Shown one piece after another: positions 18,751 to 27,781 of a DNA stretch of 64,000 bases. The notes beneath the pieces are model-generated. The model had not been told where the DNA came from. It was given only the letters and a program-made list of their open reading frames with translations, and did not search any database. Each line of letters begins with the position of its first letter. Positions within the stretch are counted from its first letter, which is position 1. Position numbers and translations under genes: made by a program. Source of the stretch: Puniceicoccaceae bacterium (GTDB lineage: Bacteria > Verrucomicrobiota > Verrucomicrobiia > Opitutales > JAFGAQ01); contig JANQOQ010000001.1 of assembly GCA_028285755.1 (NCBI GenBank), forward strand, positions 124,001 through 188,000, given 5' to 3'.

Positions 18751-19139
18751 CGCACTGTAATTATCAGCGTAACTGCGAATACGGACTTTATCGGGCACGC
18801 AACGGTATGATACTCGGGGTTTGCAAAGGCCTCTCAAATGCCACCCGTATACCACTCTGGCTCGTCCGCACGCTTTTTGTATTGTTCGCCATCTTCACAT
18901 CCGGCTTTCCCGTTGTATTCATCTATCTGATCATGGCAATCATCATGCGCCCGGAGCCGGTTGTTCCCTTCCAAAGCGATGAGGAGGTGGAATTCTACAA
19001 CACACACGGGGACACTCGCCGCAGTGCCATCGAACGCATGCGGGCGATCCTCAGCAAGCTCGACCGCCGCGTACAACGGCTCGAAAACGCAGTCACTGAT
19101 CCCGAGAAAGACTGGGAACGCCGTTTCCACAATTCCTGA
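18747..19139 (+). CDS. pspC: Phage shock protein C (PspC domain)
   Basis: 130 residues. The PspC domain occupies about residues 14-70: GLYRARNGMILGVCKGLS, then IPLWLVRTLFVLFAIFT and a second hydrophobic stretch (VFIYLIMAIIMRP). The C-terminal ~55 residues are charged and form a short coiled coil (KLDRRVQRLENAV). PspC is the inner-membrane sensor partner of PspB that sequesters PspA on stress. Its ATG overlaps the preceding stop. A Cys-containing N-terminal extension (MTHCNYQRNC) precedes the domain, which is unusual and could bind metal or form a disulfide; that is speculation. Confidence 0.88.
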   Translation: MTHCNYQRNCEYGLYRARNGMILGVCKGLSNATRIPLWLVRTLFVLFAIFTSGFPVVFIYLIMAIIMRPEPVVPFQSDEEVEFYNTHGDTRRSAIERMRAILSKLDRRVQRLENAVTDPEKDWERRFHNS

Positions 19140-19193
19140 TATCAACTTACAGCACTACAAACTAGAATTAAGATTCTCTAACCATATACGATC

Positions 19194-19400
19194 ATGTGGA
19201 CAGCCATCGCATTCATTGTCGCCATAGTTTTTATCAGTGACGTGATTAAACAACGCTATAAATTCAAGAAGCACCAAGCGAATCTGCCGGAATCAAATCC
19301 GGCAGATCTTAAAAAGATCGAGGAGCTGGAAAGGCGCATTCAAAGCCTGGAAACCATTGTGATCGAGCTCGAAAAGACCGAGCGCTATCGTAACCTCTGA
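19194..19400 (+). CDS. Second PspB-like single-helix coiled-coil protein
   Basis: 68 residues: N-terminal membrane helix (about residues 2-17, WTAIAFIVAIVFISDVI) and then a charged tail ending in a coiled coil (IEELERRIQSLETIVIELE). It has the same plan as the PspB-like protein encoded at 18517, including a RIxxLET heptad near the C-terminus (RIDALET there, RIQSLET here), so a duplication of PspB is likely. It follows pspC by 54 bases on the same strand and is probably the fourth gene of the psp operon. Too short for secure family assignment. Confidence 0.65.
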   Translation: MWTAIAFIVAIVFISDVIKQRYKFKKHQANLPESNPADLKKIEELERRIQSLETIVIELEKTERYRNL

Positions 19401-19428
19401 TCTATCGCACCACTCCCCTTTTTTAAAA

Positions 19429-19463
19429 AAATGTTACTTTAGCTCGATTACAAAGTAACATTT
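19429..19463. repeat. Perfect 12-bp inverted repeat
   Basis: AAATGTTACTTT (19429-19440) and its exact reverse complement (19452-19463) flank an 11-base spacer, in the 107-base gap between the small psp gene and the DUF4097 gene. The arms are AT-rich and no T-run follows on the plus strand; on the minus strand a run of T follows the stem, but there is no minus-strand gene to terminate. It may be an operator for the downstream gene or a weak bidirectional terminator. Confidence 0.5.
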
Positions 19464-19507
19464 ATAGGACTACTGTCGTCTCTCATTAACACTTAAGCAT
19501 AACTATT

Positions 19508-20392
19508 ATGAAATCCCTCATCCCATTCATTTCCCTTCTAATCATAGGTGCTCAGCTACATGCTTACGAGCATGTAGTTGAGCGTTCATTCTCAGTACAG
19601 GGTCCTGGTCAGCTAACCATCGATGCTGACCGGGGCAATGTTTCGCTGGAAGCCGAAGAACGCGATACTGTCGCATTCGAAATTCATTACCAGCTCAAAG
19701 GATTCTCGGACGATGAGGCGCAAGCCCTCTTCGATGAAATCCTCATAGGTTATGAACAATCAGAAAATGACATAATCATGATTCTCGAATTACCCGAAGA
19801 TCAGAAGTTCTCACTTTTCAACTTCTGGAAGGAAAAACCGCTCTCCAAAGCCCGAATTCATATCAAGGTCAAAGCACCGCTGGATTTTAAGCCCAAAATT
19901 GATACTAAAGGCGGTAATATCACCATTTCCAGAATCAATAATGAGGTAAGGGCCCACACCCTCGGCGGGAATATAAATCTAAAGACAATCACCGGAAACA
20001 TGTATCTGGATACCATGGGTGGCAATATCATTGTCGAGGATAGCCGCGGAACCATCGTAGCCGATACCAAAGGCGGTAATATATCGATCGATCGGGCAAT
20101 CGGTCTCGTAGACGCTGAAACTATGGGTGGAAATGTGACCGCACGCATCGAAGGAGGGCTCACTGATAACTGCCGCCTCAAGACCATGGGCGGCGATGTC
20201 ACAGTATTCCTGGATGAAAGCATTCAAGCCAATCTCTCCGCACATACCATGGGTGGGCGCGTAGTTGCCCATATTCCGGTCAGTATTGAGGGTAAAGTTA
20301 AAAAGAATAAGTTAAAGGGTAAGCTCAATGAAGGCGGCCCGGACATTGATCTCAATACCATGGGCGGTAACATTCACATAAAAGCGTTATAG
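19508..20392 (+). CDS. Exported DUF4097/Toastrack-type beta-repeat protein
   Basis: 294 residues with a signal peptide (residues 1-19, ending LHA). From about residue 125 onward a short motif recurs about every 15-25 residues (TKGGNI, LGGNIN, MGGNII, TKGGNI, MGGNVT, MGGDVT, MGGRVV, MGGNIH), giving a regular stack of beta strands as in DUF4097/DUF2807 putative-adhesin or Toastrack proteins. Such proteins are known partners of PspC-containing systems, and this gene directly follows the psp operon. It probably sits in the periplasm or is surface-exposed and may act in envelope-stress sensing. Family assignment is good; role is inferred from context. Confidence 0.75.
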   Translation: MKSLIPFISLLIIGAQLHAYEHVVERSFSVQGPGQLTIDADRGNVSLEAEERDTVAFEIHYQLKGFSDDEAQALFDEILIGYEQSENDIIMILELPEDQKFSLFNFWKEKPLSKARIHIKVKAPLDFKPKIDTKGGNITISRINNEVRAHTLGGNINLKTITGNMYLDTMGGNIIVEDSRGTIVADTKGGNISIDRAIGLVDAETMGGNVTARIEGGLTDNCRLKTMGGDVTVFLDESIQANLSAHTMGGRVVAHIPVSIEGKVKKNKLKGKLNEGGPDIDLNTMGGNIHIKAL

Positions 20393-20674
20393 TAACTATA
20401 AGCATTCATTGAATTTTTTAAATTAAGAGAGTCGTTAGTGGTTTTATTCAAACAAAGCTACTTCCTAATACGTCTCTCTTATATTAAAAACAATGACTTA
20501 AAATGTCTCTCCTTATAGAACCTTAACGTGTAAGTGTATTCTGTTTTGAATACGAAATTCCTGGAAATTAAGAAAATTTGAAAGATTTTAGAATCCTGCC
20601 GGTTTAATTAAGTATTAAGCAATCTCTCAACCCACTCTTCTTAAAATTCACTATCCTATCTTGTTTAACATAAA
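20393..20674. other. AT-rich gap with a long-looped inverted repeat
   Basis: No gene is visible in these 282 bases. Arms at 20425-20435 and 20470-20480 are complementary at 10 of 11 positions across a 34-base loop and could form a weak terminator for the upstream operon. The remainder is AT-rich leader and promoter space for the TolC-like gene; no consensus promoter stands out. Confidence 0.4.
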
Positions 20675-22165
20675 ATGAACAATTTCCTGAAAGTAAGATT
20701 AAATCCTTTGATCTGTTTTCTCGTTCTATCACGACTATTCACGACTCCCAGCCTCGCGGAAGATATTAGCCTGAACGAGGCTTTGTACGAGGCCATCCGT
20801 GAAAACCTTGCCCTGAAAGTGGACTCTTACGAGCAAATCCTAGGACAGCAGGATGTGATCATCGCAGAATCCGCATTTGATTCCACGCTATTTGGAAATG
20901 CGGGATTTACCGAGGAGGAGCAGGACTTCAACTTGACCACTTCGGAATCAAGGAGTGCGAGTCTGGGGATAACAAAGCAATTTAGCACCGGCACCACCGT
21001 CACGCTCTCCAATAATTTCTTTCGCAATCAGGGCAGTCGCTTCGACCCGGATCTCAATCAACAAATCGGAGGGGGCCTCAACAATACAAATACAATTTCA
21101 TTATCGGTGCGCCAGCCACTACTCAGGGGTTTTGGGCGCGATGCCAATCGTGCCAACCTGAATCGTGCGGAAATGCAACTTGAGATCGCCGAGCTGGATT
21201 ATCGCAACTCCCTGCTCGATATCGTGAATCAAGCCGAAGTCGCCTACTGGCAGGCAGCCTTTCAAAAAGCGCGGCTGGAATTAACCGAAACCAGCCTCCA
21301 AGTTGCCCAAAGCTTGCTCGAAAACAACGTTGAGCGTGAAAAGGTAGGCCGCGCCACCAAGATCGACGTCTTGCAGGCAGAAGCAAATCTGGCCGCACAG
21401 CAAGAGACCTTTATTGAAGCCCAGCGCGACCGCGAAAACGCCATTGATCGCCTGCTCACTGTAATGGGTAGATTACGCCCCGAATATCAGGATGAGGAGC
21501 TGAGTGTGAGCGAATTACCGGAGCCGGGAAGTTACAGCCCTACCCTCGCCGAGACTTGGGGAGGGGCCCTCAATACTGATCTCAACCTCATTACCCAGGG
21601 CTTCCGCATCGGCAGCCTTGCCTTTGATCGCATTATCGCAAACGACCAGAACAAAACCCGCCTCGATCTCGTATTGAGTGGTGAATCCATCGGCCTGTCC
21701 AACGATACGGCCAACGATGCCTTTACAAGTGCGCTGGAGCGCGAGGGTCACGAAATTGGAGCACGCATAGAATTGAATGTGCCTATTGGCAAGCGCGCCT
21801 CACGTGCCCGGGTGAGCCGCATCGAAGCCATTATCGAGCGCGAAGAAGTCAGGCTCGAGCGCATCGAACAACTGCTCTTCCAGGAAGTCCGTAGTCAATG
21901 GCGCACGCTTGAGTCCAGCCTGGAAAGTCTGAAGGCCAGCCGTGCGAGCCTGACCCTCCAGGAAGAAGTATTTCAGCAGGAGCAGGCAAAATTTAATAAT
22001 GGCCTCGCGGTATTCCGCGATGTGCAGGAAGCCCAGGACGACCTCAATCGCGCCCGTATCCGCGAGCTCAATGCGTGGATCGCCGCCCTTGTCGCCGAAG
22101 CGGACTTGCGCCGGCTGGACGGTTCGTTGCTCGAAACCCGTAATATCGATCTTAATTTTGAATAA
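20675..22165 (+). CDS. TolC-family outer membrane efflux protein
   Basis: 496 residues. A signal peptide (about residues 1-28, ending SLA) precedes two OEP-type repeats rich in long amphipathic helices with alternating beta segments (for example RQPLLRGFGRDANRANLNRAE, a typical OEP core motif near 150-170). TolC proteins trimerise into an outer-membrane beta barrel with a periplasmic alpha barrel. It is first of five genes on the plus strand that together make a complete tripartite ABC exporter; the adaptor gene follows after 36 bases. Substrate unknown; lipoprotein, peptide or antibiotic export are all possible. Confidence 0.9.
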   Translation: MNNFLKVRLNPLICFLVLSRLFTTPSLAEDISLNEALYEAIRENLALKVDSYEQILGQQDVIIAESAFDSTLFGNAGFTEEEQDFNLTTSESRSASLGITKQFSTGTTVTLSNNFFRNQGSRFDPDLNQQIGGGLNNTNTISLSVRQPLLRGFGRDANRANLNRAEMQLEIAELDYRNSLLDIVNQAEVAYWQAAFQKARLELTETSLQVAQSLLENNVEREKVGRATKIDVLQAEANLAAQQETFIEAQRDRENAIDRLLTVMGRLRPEYQDEELSVSELPEPGSYSPTLAETWGGALNTDLNLITQGFRIGSLAFDRIIANDQNKTRLDLVLSGESIGLSNDTANDAFTSALEREGHEIGARIELNVPIGKRASRARVSRIEAIIEREEVRLERIEQLLFQEVRSQWRTLESSLESLKASRASLTLQEEVFQQEQAKFNNGLAVFRDVQEAQDDLNRARIRELNAWIAALVAEADLRRLDGSLLETRNIDLNFE

Positions 22166-22201
22166 ATTACTCCTTAAACTATCTTTAAACTAACTGGCAC
22201 C

Positions 22202-23521
22202 ATGGCAAAACGTAAGCGCAAAGGAAAATTAAAGTGGATCATCATCATCGTGATCATCCTGGGTATAGCGGGCTTCATCACCTACAAGGAGATGAACAAA
22301 AAGCCCGAAGGCATCGAAGTAACAACAGGTAAATCCTCCCGGGGGGATATCACGAGCATTGTCACAGCAACCGGCAAAATCTTTCCCGAAGTTGAAGTCA
22401 AGATCACATCCGAAGTTTCCGGTGAGATCATCCAACTGCCCGTTGTAGATGGCATGGGAGTCGGCAAGGGAGACTTGCTCGTTGCGGTGAACCCTGAGAT
22501 CCTGGAAGCCCGCGTTAAGCAACAGGAAGCCTCACTAAGCGCTCAAAAAGCCAGTGCCGCTGAAGCCCGGGCACAACTGCTCAAGGCCGAGCTCGATTTA
22601 AAACGCACGCAGAGTCTCTTTGATCAAGGGTTTGCAACCCAGGATGAGCTTGATCGCGACAGCACCAACCTTGAAATCAGCAAAGCCCGCCTGGAAGCCG
22701 CCAACTACCGTATCGAACAAAGCGAAATGCAGCTACAGGAAACACAGGAAAATCTGGATAACGCCAGTACTTATGCACCCATGGACGGCACCATCACTGC
22801 ACTCAATCTCGAAATCGGCGACCGGGTTTCCGGAACCGGCCAATTTTCCCAGGGCACCGAAATCATGCGCGTCGCTGACCTGACAACGATGGAAGTGCGT
22901 GTGGATGTCTCGGAGGCGGAAATCGTTGACGTCAAAGTGGGCGATCTTGCCGAAATCGAGATCGACGCCCTACCCGATGAGACCTTCAACGGCACTGTTA
23001 CTGAAATTGCAAATTCCGCAAGAACGAACCGCAACAACCAGGAACAACTCACCACATTCCAGGTAAAAGTACGGCTCGATGATCCCGACTCACGCTACCG
23101 ACCCGGCATGACTGCGACCGCAGATATTAAAACCAAGACTGTTGAAGATGCCATTCTCGTGCCATTGCAGGCCGTAACAGTAAGGCCTAAATCCGAAGTC
23201 AGAAAGCAATTAAAATCTGAAAACGGGGAAAATGAAGACAGCGAAGAGGACAAAGAGGAAGAACCTGAAGAAAACAATAATAACAATGGCGAACCTGAGA
23301 GAGATGAACTCCAGCGCCTTGTATTTATTGTTAAAGACGGTAAAAGCATAATGACTTTGGTAGAAACCGGTATCGCGGATAAACGAAACATCGAAATTAC
23401 AGACGGTCTCGAGGCCGATACCAAAATCGTCACAGGCAGTTACGGTGTGCTCACCCGCAGGCTCAGGCACAACAGTGACATCCAGGAAAAAGGAAATCCA
23501 AACCAAAACAATCAGGGATAG
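22202..23521 (+). CDS. MacA/HlyD-type periplasmic adaptor protein
   Basis: 439 residues. A cytoplasmic KRKRKGK stretch is followed by one membrane anchor (about 12-31), a biotinyl-lipoyl half motif ([20 protein letters not shown]), an alpha-helical hairpin (about 95-180), the second lipoyl half and a beta-barrel domain. The C-terminal part has a very acidic, Asn-rich insertion near residues 338-369 ([18 protein letters not shown]) that ordinary MacA proteins lack. It bridges the TolC-like channel and the ABC permeases encoded in the same operon, and its stop lies 8 bases before the ATPase gene. Family call is firm, substrate unknown. Confidence 0.9.
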   Translation: MAKRKRKGKLKWIIIIVIILGIAGFITYKEMNKKPEGIEVTTGKSSRGDITSIVTATGKIFPEVEVKITSEVSGEIIQLPVVDGMGVGKGDLLVAVNPEILEARVKQQEASLSAQKASAAEARAQLLKAELDLKRTQSLFDQGFATQDELDRDSTNLEISKARLEAANYRIEQSEMQLQETQENLDNASTYAPMDGTITALNLEIGDRVSGTGQFSQGTEIMRVADLTTMEVRVDVSEAEIVDVKVGDLAEIEIDALPDETFNGTVTEIANSARTNRNNQEQLTTFQVKVRLDDPDSRYRPGMTATADIKTKTVEDAILVPLQAVTVRPKSEVRKQLKSENGENEDSEEDKEEEPEENNNNNGEPERDELQRLVFIVKDGKSIMTLVETGIADKRNIEITDGLEADTKIVTGSYGVLTRRLRHNSDIQEKGNPNQNNQG

Positions 23522-23529
23522 GAATCTCC

Positions 23530-24246
23530 ATGCGACCTTACAGTAACGCAGGTAAACCCATCATCGAAATCAACGGTGTTCGTAAAATTTACGACCTGGG
23601 AGAAACCGAGGTGCGTGCACTCGATGGGGTGGATCTTAAGATATTCACCAATGATTACGTCGCGATCATGGGCCCCTCCGGCAGCGGAAAATCCACGCTG
23701 ATGAATCTCCTGGGCTGTCTGGATACCCCCACCGAAGGATACTATGAATTTGGCGGGGAAGACGTCGCAGATATGACCGACAGCGAGCTCGCAGATATAC
23801 GCAACCGCCGCATCGGCTTTGTTTTCCAGAGCTTTAACCTGTTGCCGAGAGCAACCACACTGCGAAATGTGGAGCTCCCCCTGGTCTATGCAGGCAAAAA
23901 TGCAGATGATCGCCTCGAGATGGCGGAAGAAGCACTTACTAAAGTGGGTCTGGCAGACCGTATTAAACACCGACCCAATGAGCTCTCAGGGGGTCAGCGT
24001 CAGCGCGTGGCCATCGCACGGGCCTTAGTCAATAAGCCGTCCATCATTCTCGCCGACGAACCCACCGGCAACCTTGATTCCAAAACAGGTGACGAGATCA
24101 TGGTGCTCTTCGATCAGCTGCATCAACAAGGTAACACCATCATCCTGGTAACCCACGAGGACTACATTGCCCAACACGCCAAGCGTTGCATACGCCTGCG
24201 CGATGGTAAGATTGAGTCCGACATATTTGTCGATAAGGAGGTATGA
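23530..24246 (+). CDS. MacB/LolD-type ABC transporter ATPase
   Basis: 238 residues with all ABC motifs: Walker [10 protein letters not shown] (about 48-56), Q-loop [13 protein letters not shown], signature [10 protein letters not shown] (about 151-160), Walker [14 protein letters not shown] and an H-loop (ILVTHE). The sequence is of the MacB/LolD/FtsE class, which powers mechanotransmission rather than transport across the inner membrane. In MacB the ATPase and permease are fused; here they are separate, and two permease genes follow. The stop overlaps the next start (ATGA). Confidence 0.93.
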   Translation: MRPYSNAGKPIIEINGVRKIYDLGETEVRALDGVDLKIFTNDYVAIMGPSGSGKSTLMNLLGCLDTPTEGYYEFGGEDVADMTDSELADIRNRRIGFVFQSFNLLPRATTLRNVELPLVYAGKNADDRLEMAEEALTKVGLADRIKHRPNELSGGQRQRVAIARALVNKPSIILADEPTGNLDSKTGDEIMVLFDQLHQQGNTIILVTHEDYIAQHAKRCIRLRDGKIESDIFVDKEV

Positions 24247-25511
24247 GAAAACTCTTCAATGAATCGCTGGAATCGGTGAGGATCGCCCTGGAGCAGATCA
24301 ACGAGCACCGCATGCGTTCACTGTTGACGACGCTGGGTGTGATCATCGGTATCATCGCAGTTACGCTCATGGGCACCGCAATCAATGGTATCGATATCGG
24401 CTTCAAGCAAAACATCGACAAACTGGGACCCAATACCCTGTATGTAGAGAATTGGCCCTGGCGGGACGTTGGAGACGAATGGCAGCTATATCGCAATCGC
24501 CCGGAAATGCGCCTTAAGTATGCGAATGAGCTCAATGATATCATTTACACAAATCCTGATACTAACCTCAGGCTTGCAGTACCGGTTGTGGTTAAGAACG
24601 ATAATGTCACTCGTGGAGATCGGAGTGCCGGGTGGGTGCGTATCGAAGGCACAAATTCAGAATTCGCCCTTACGGACAATGCAGATCTGCTCCATGGGCG
24701 CTTTATGACCGCTGTTGAAATCATGAGCGGTTCTAATGTGGTGGTAATCGGATACGATATTGCTGAGGCTCTTTTCCCCGGAGGTCTGGAACAGGCCATC
24801 GGCGAAACGATAAAAATCAGACGCGTAAACTACACGGTCATTGGCATCTATGCCAGGCAGGGTCGTTTTCTGGGGGGATTCAGTTTTGACCAAAAAGTCA
24901 TCATCCCTATGACGACTTTTCGCAAGCATATCAGTAACCGTTGGTGGGGAGGTTACGTATTCATACGTATCGAAAAACACCCAGATTCCAGTGTCGATGA
25001 ATCACGGGATGAAATCGTCGGCATGATGCGTCGCATCCGCCAACTCGATCCCATTGAAAAAAATAATTTTGAAGTCAACCAAACCGATATTCTAGAAAAG
25101 CAATTTGAGCCGGTAAAACGGGGAATTGCTTTTGCAGGACTATTCGTTACCGGCCTCGCACTTTTTGTGGGGGCAATTGGGATTATGAACATTACTTTCG
25201 TGAGTGTGCGGGAGCGCACGAAGGAGATTGGTACCCGCCGTGCAATCGGAGCAAGGCGCAGATCCATTCTCATGCAGTTTCTCACCGAAGCGAGTATGAT
25301 CTGCCTGCTGGGTGGCTTTATTGGGCTCGCACTCACCTATGGGCTCCAGAAGCTCATATCCTCAGCATTGCCGGATTTTCCGGTAGTCATGTCTCCCGAC
25401 CTGATAATTATCGCCCTAGTGATATCGATTCTTACTGGAGTTATATCAGGGTTTGCTCCTGCACTCCAGGCTTCAAAACTCGACCCTGCGGAGGCCTTGC
25501 GCCATGAGTAA
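24243..25511 (+). CDS. MacB-like ABC permease (FtsX type), first of two
   Basis: 422 residues. The first membrane helix (about 25-45, [20 protein letters not shown]) is followed by a ~230-residue periplasmic MacB-type core domain, then three C-terminal helices with the FtsX-family motif ([21 protein letters not shown]) between the first two. The start overlaps the ATPase stop by four bases and the stop overlaps the next permease start by eight bases. With its sibling it probably forms an asymmetric permease pair in place of a MacB homodimer. Confidence 0.9.
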   Translation: MRKLFNESLESVRIALEQINEHRMRSLLTTLGVIIGIIAVTLMGTAINGIDIGFKQNIDKLGPNTLYVENWPWRDVGDEWQLYRNRPEMRLKYANELNDIIYTNPDTNLRLAVPVVVKNDNVTRGDRSAGWVRIEGTNSEFALTDNADLLHGRFMTAVEIMSGSNVVVIGYDIAEALFPGGLEQAIGETIKIRRVNYTVIGIYARQGRFLGGFSFDQKVIIPMTTFRKHISNRWWGGYVFIRIEKHPDSSVDESRDEIVGMMRRIRQLDPIEKNNFEVNQTDILEKQFEPVKRGIAFAGLFVTGLALFVGAIGIMNITFVSVRERTKEIGTRRAIGARRRSILMQFLTEASMICLLGGFIGLALTYGLQKLISSALPDFPVVMSPDLIIIALVISILTGVISGFAPALQASKLDPAEALRHE

Positions 25512-26757
25512 GTCTGAACGCAAAACGATCCGCCACATTGATTCGTTTAAACTCTCATTCGGGTCATTGGGTGCAAACAAGCTACGAACCAGCCTGACAG
25601 TGCTTGGAGTCGCCATCGGTGTATTCTCTGTCGTAGGGGTAATGACCGCGCTTACTGCCATCAAACAAAGTATCGAAGGTGGTTTGAGTATCTTCGGTGC
25701 TAATGTCATATCCATTGAAAGAAGGCCCAGTGTTAATCTGAGCGGTGCAAGGGTCAGATGGTGGGAACGCCCCATGATCACCCCACGCCAGGCCCAGGAA
25801 TTCAAGGAAGAAATGGAAGCTTCCGGCATTACCGTAAGCCTGATTAACTCGGATAATGGTGAACGACTGCGTTATCGGGATCGGGTCACATCAGCAAACA
25901 TTACAGTCGTAGGCAGTAACGAAAATTACCTGAGCACAAACAAACGCGAAATCGATTACGGTCGCAATCTAACCATCGCTGATCTGGATTTCAACCGACC
26001 CGTCGCTGTGGTAGGTACGGGTGTCATTGAAAAGCTATTCCCGGATGAAAATCCACTGGGTAAGGTGATCACCTTCGAAGATGGAAAGTATGAGATTATC
26101 GGCGTTTTCACGGAGAAAGGGGAAATGTTTGGCAACAGTATGGATAACATAGCCCTGATCCCAGTCACCACATTTGTCATTAAGAACTGGCACGATGAAC
26201 GCAGTATGAATCTCGCGGTTCAGGCCCCAAACCAGGCTTCATTTGAACGTGTCAGAGATCTATCGATCGGCAAAATGAGACTCGTCCGTGGGCTCGAACC
26301 TGAGGAAGAAAATGACTTTAGCCTGACATCCAATGACTCCCTGCAGGCCACTTTTGCAGAAATTGCCGGCGTGGTGGGTACCGGGGGGATCCTGATCAGC
26401 GGCATAGCCCTGCTTTGCTCCGGGATCAGCATCATGAATATCATGCTGGTCAGCGTTACCGAGCGAACCCGGGAAATCGGGGTGCGTAAATCCCTGGGGG
26501 CGCGTAGAAAAGACGTTCTCGAGCAGTTTTTAACTGAATCCGTTATCCTATCCTTATTCGGAGCCTTTATAGGCATTGTCCTGGGGATCATTGGCGGCAA
26601 TATCGTCGCGACGATTCTCAAGGTCAGCACAACCATTGCCTGGGATTGGGTGATCATTGCCGTCATAGTATGCACGACCATTGGGGTCGTTTTTGGCCTC
26701 TACCCTGCCTGGAGAGCCGCCCGTCTCAGGCCTGTGGATGCCTTGCGTTATGAGTAG
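25504..26757 (+). CDS. MacB-like ABC permease (FtsX type), second of two
   Basis: 417 residues from the ATG at 25504; the frame extends further upstream but only inside the preceding gene. Same plan as the previous gene: helix at about 28-50 (LTVLGVAIGVFSVVGVMTAL), periplasmic core domain, three C-terminal helices, and the FtsX motif VTERTREIGVRKSLGARRKDV. The eight-base overlap with the first permease indicates coupled translation. It is last in the efflux operon and convergent with the flavoprotein gene 5 bases away, with no visible terminator between them. Confidence 0.9.
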   Translation: MSKSERKTIRHIDSFKLSFGSLGANKLRTSLTVLGVAIGVFSVVGVMTALTAIKQSIEGGLSIFGANVISIERRPSVNLSGARVRWWERPMITPRQAQEFKEEMEASGITVSLINSDNGERLRYRDRVTSANITVVGSNENYLSTNKREIDYGRNLTIADLDFNRPVAVVGTGVIEKLFPDENPLGKVITFEDGKYEIIGVFTEKGEMFGNSMDNIALIPVTTFVIKNWHDERSMNLAVQAPNQASFERVRDLSIGKMRLVRGLEPEEENDFSLTSNDSLQATFAEIAGVVGTGGILISGIALLCSGISIMNIMLVSVTERTREIGVRKSLGARRKDVLEQFLTESVILSLFGAFIGIVLGIIGGNIVATILKVSTTIAWDWVIIAVIVCTTIGVVFGLYPAWRAARLRPVDALRYE

Positions 26758-26762
26758 AAGAC

Positions 26763-27728
26763 TCAGCTAAGCGATCGGGCGATTGATTCACTTGCCCGAA
26801 GCCCGGACAACGCCGCCTCCTCGATACGCTTCGGGAGAAACCCATCCCCCGCGAGCCACAGCGGAAACTCAGCCGCCATAAAGAAATCCGCTCCGAAATT
26901 TTCTATGCATTGGGCATAGCGCCACCGGTGGGGCTTCCATTGCTTTATACCTACCCCCAAATACTCCTTTGCCGCCTCAACGACCGGCTTTGCAAATTCC
27001 GGGCCTTCAAAATCCAAGTGTTCCCTCGAAAATGCTGACGAACAATGAATCGTAGCCGCGGGAATCTCAGAAATGCCCTTCAGCTGATTATCCGCGATTG
27101 TATCCAGCAAAGGATGATCCTCAAATTTGAGAATACCGGGCACCTGAAGCTTCGAAGAAGTTTCCAATAACGCCAGGATCGCAATGGACGGCTCATAGCG
27201 AATCTTTGCAAGTTCAGTAAGATCGAGTGGATTCATCGCCAAATCACTCTGCTCAACAAGCGCGAGAAACTGAGGCATCGGAATCGTAGAGAGTAGCGCT
27301 GCAGATTTAAACGTTTTTCCATTTTCACAACTCACCGCCCACTCACCGGCTTGATACTCAATATGCACTACCAAATGCTCACGCCTGACATCCAGCCCTT
27401 TTGCCAGATATTTGCCGATGCTCGACATCCCCTCAGCACCGCGGTAGCGCATCACTGCGTAGTCATTTTCATGCCATTTGGTCACAGCCTGATCCTCCAG
27501 CATTCCATTGAGTAAATCGGCAAATGCTTCATCCCGGCTCGTCATGAACTGAGCACCATGGTCAATGCGTGCACCCTCCATGCGCCGTGTAGCCAAACGC
27601 CCGCCAAAGCCTCTGCCCTTTTCCAGGACCGTTACGCCAAGCCCTTTGGCAGTTAGGCTTCGTGCTGCACACAGGCCCGATATTCCGGCACCGACTACGA
27701 TGACATCTCTACTATCTGCTTCAAGCAT
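26763..27728 (-). CDS. Renalase-like FAD-dependent oxidoreductase
   Basis: 321 residues. The N-terminus carries the FAD dinucleotide-binding motif VIVVGAGISGLCAARSL (about 9-25), then LEKGRGFGGRLATRR and the DHGAQFMTSR segment typical of the renalase-like/amine-oxidase-related flavoproteins often annotated NAD(P)/FAD-dependent oxidoreductase. No signal peptide, so cytosolic. It ends the minus-strand sugar block, 53 bases after the aldo/keto reductase. The natural substrate of bacterial members is poorly defined; some oxidise mis-reduced nicotinamide dinucleotides. Class is clear, function uncertain. Confidence 0.82.
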   Translation of the reverse strand: MLEADSRDVIVVGAGISGLCAARSLTAKGLGVTVLEKGRGFGGRLATRRMEGARIDHGAQFMTSRDEAFADLLNGMLEDQAVTKWHENDYAVMRYRGAEGMSSIGKYLAKGLDVRREHLVVHIEYQAGEWAVSCENGKTFKSAALLSTIPMPQFLALVEQSDLAMNPLDLTELAKIRYEPSIAILALLETSSKLQVPGILKFEDHPLLDTIADNQLKGISEIPAATIHCSSAFSREHLDFEGPEFAKPVVEAAKEYLGVGIKQWKPHRWRYAQCIENFGADFFMAAEFPLWLAGDGFLPKRIEEAALSGLRASESIARSLS

Positions 27729-27781
27729 TCCACTAGCTTGCGCAGATATGCAGCGGTATCAACTCCAGGCTGCAATTTAGC

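Noticed and set aside
25453-25503. Upstream extension of the second permease
   Set aside because: It is internal to the first permease; the ATG at 25504 gives the normal MacB-type N-terminus.
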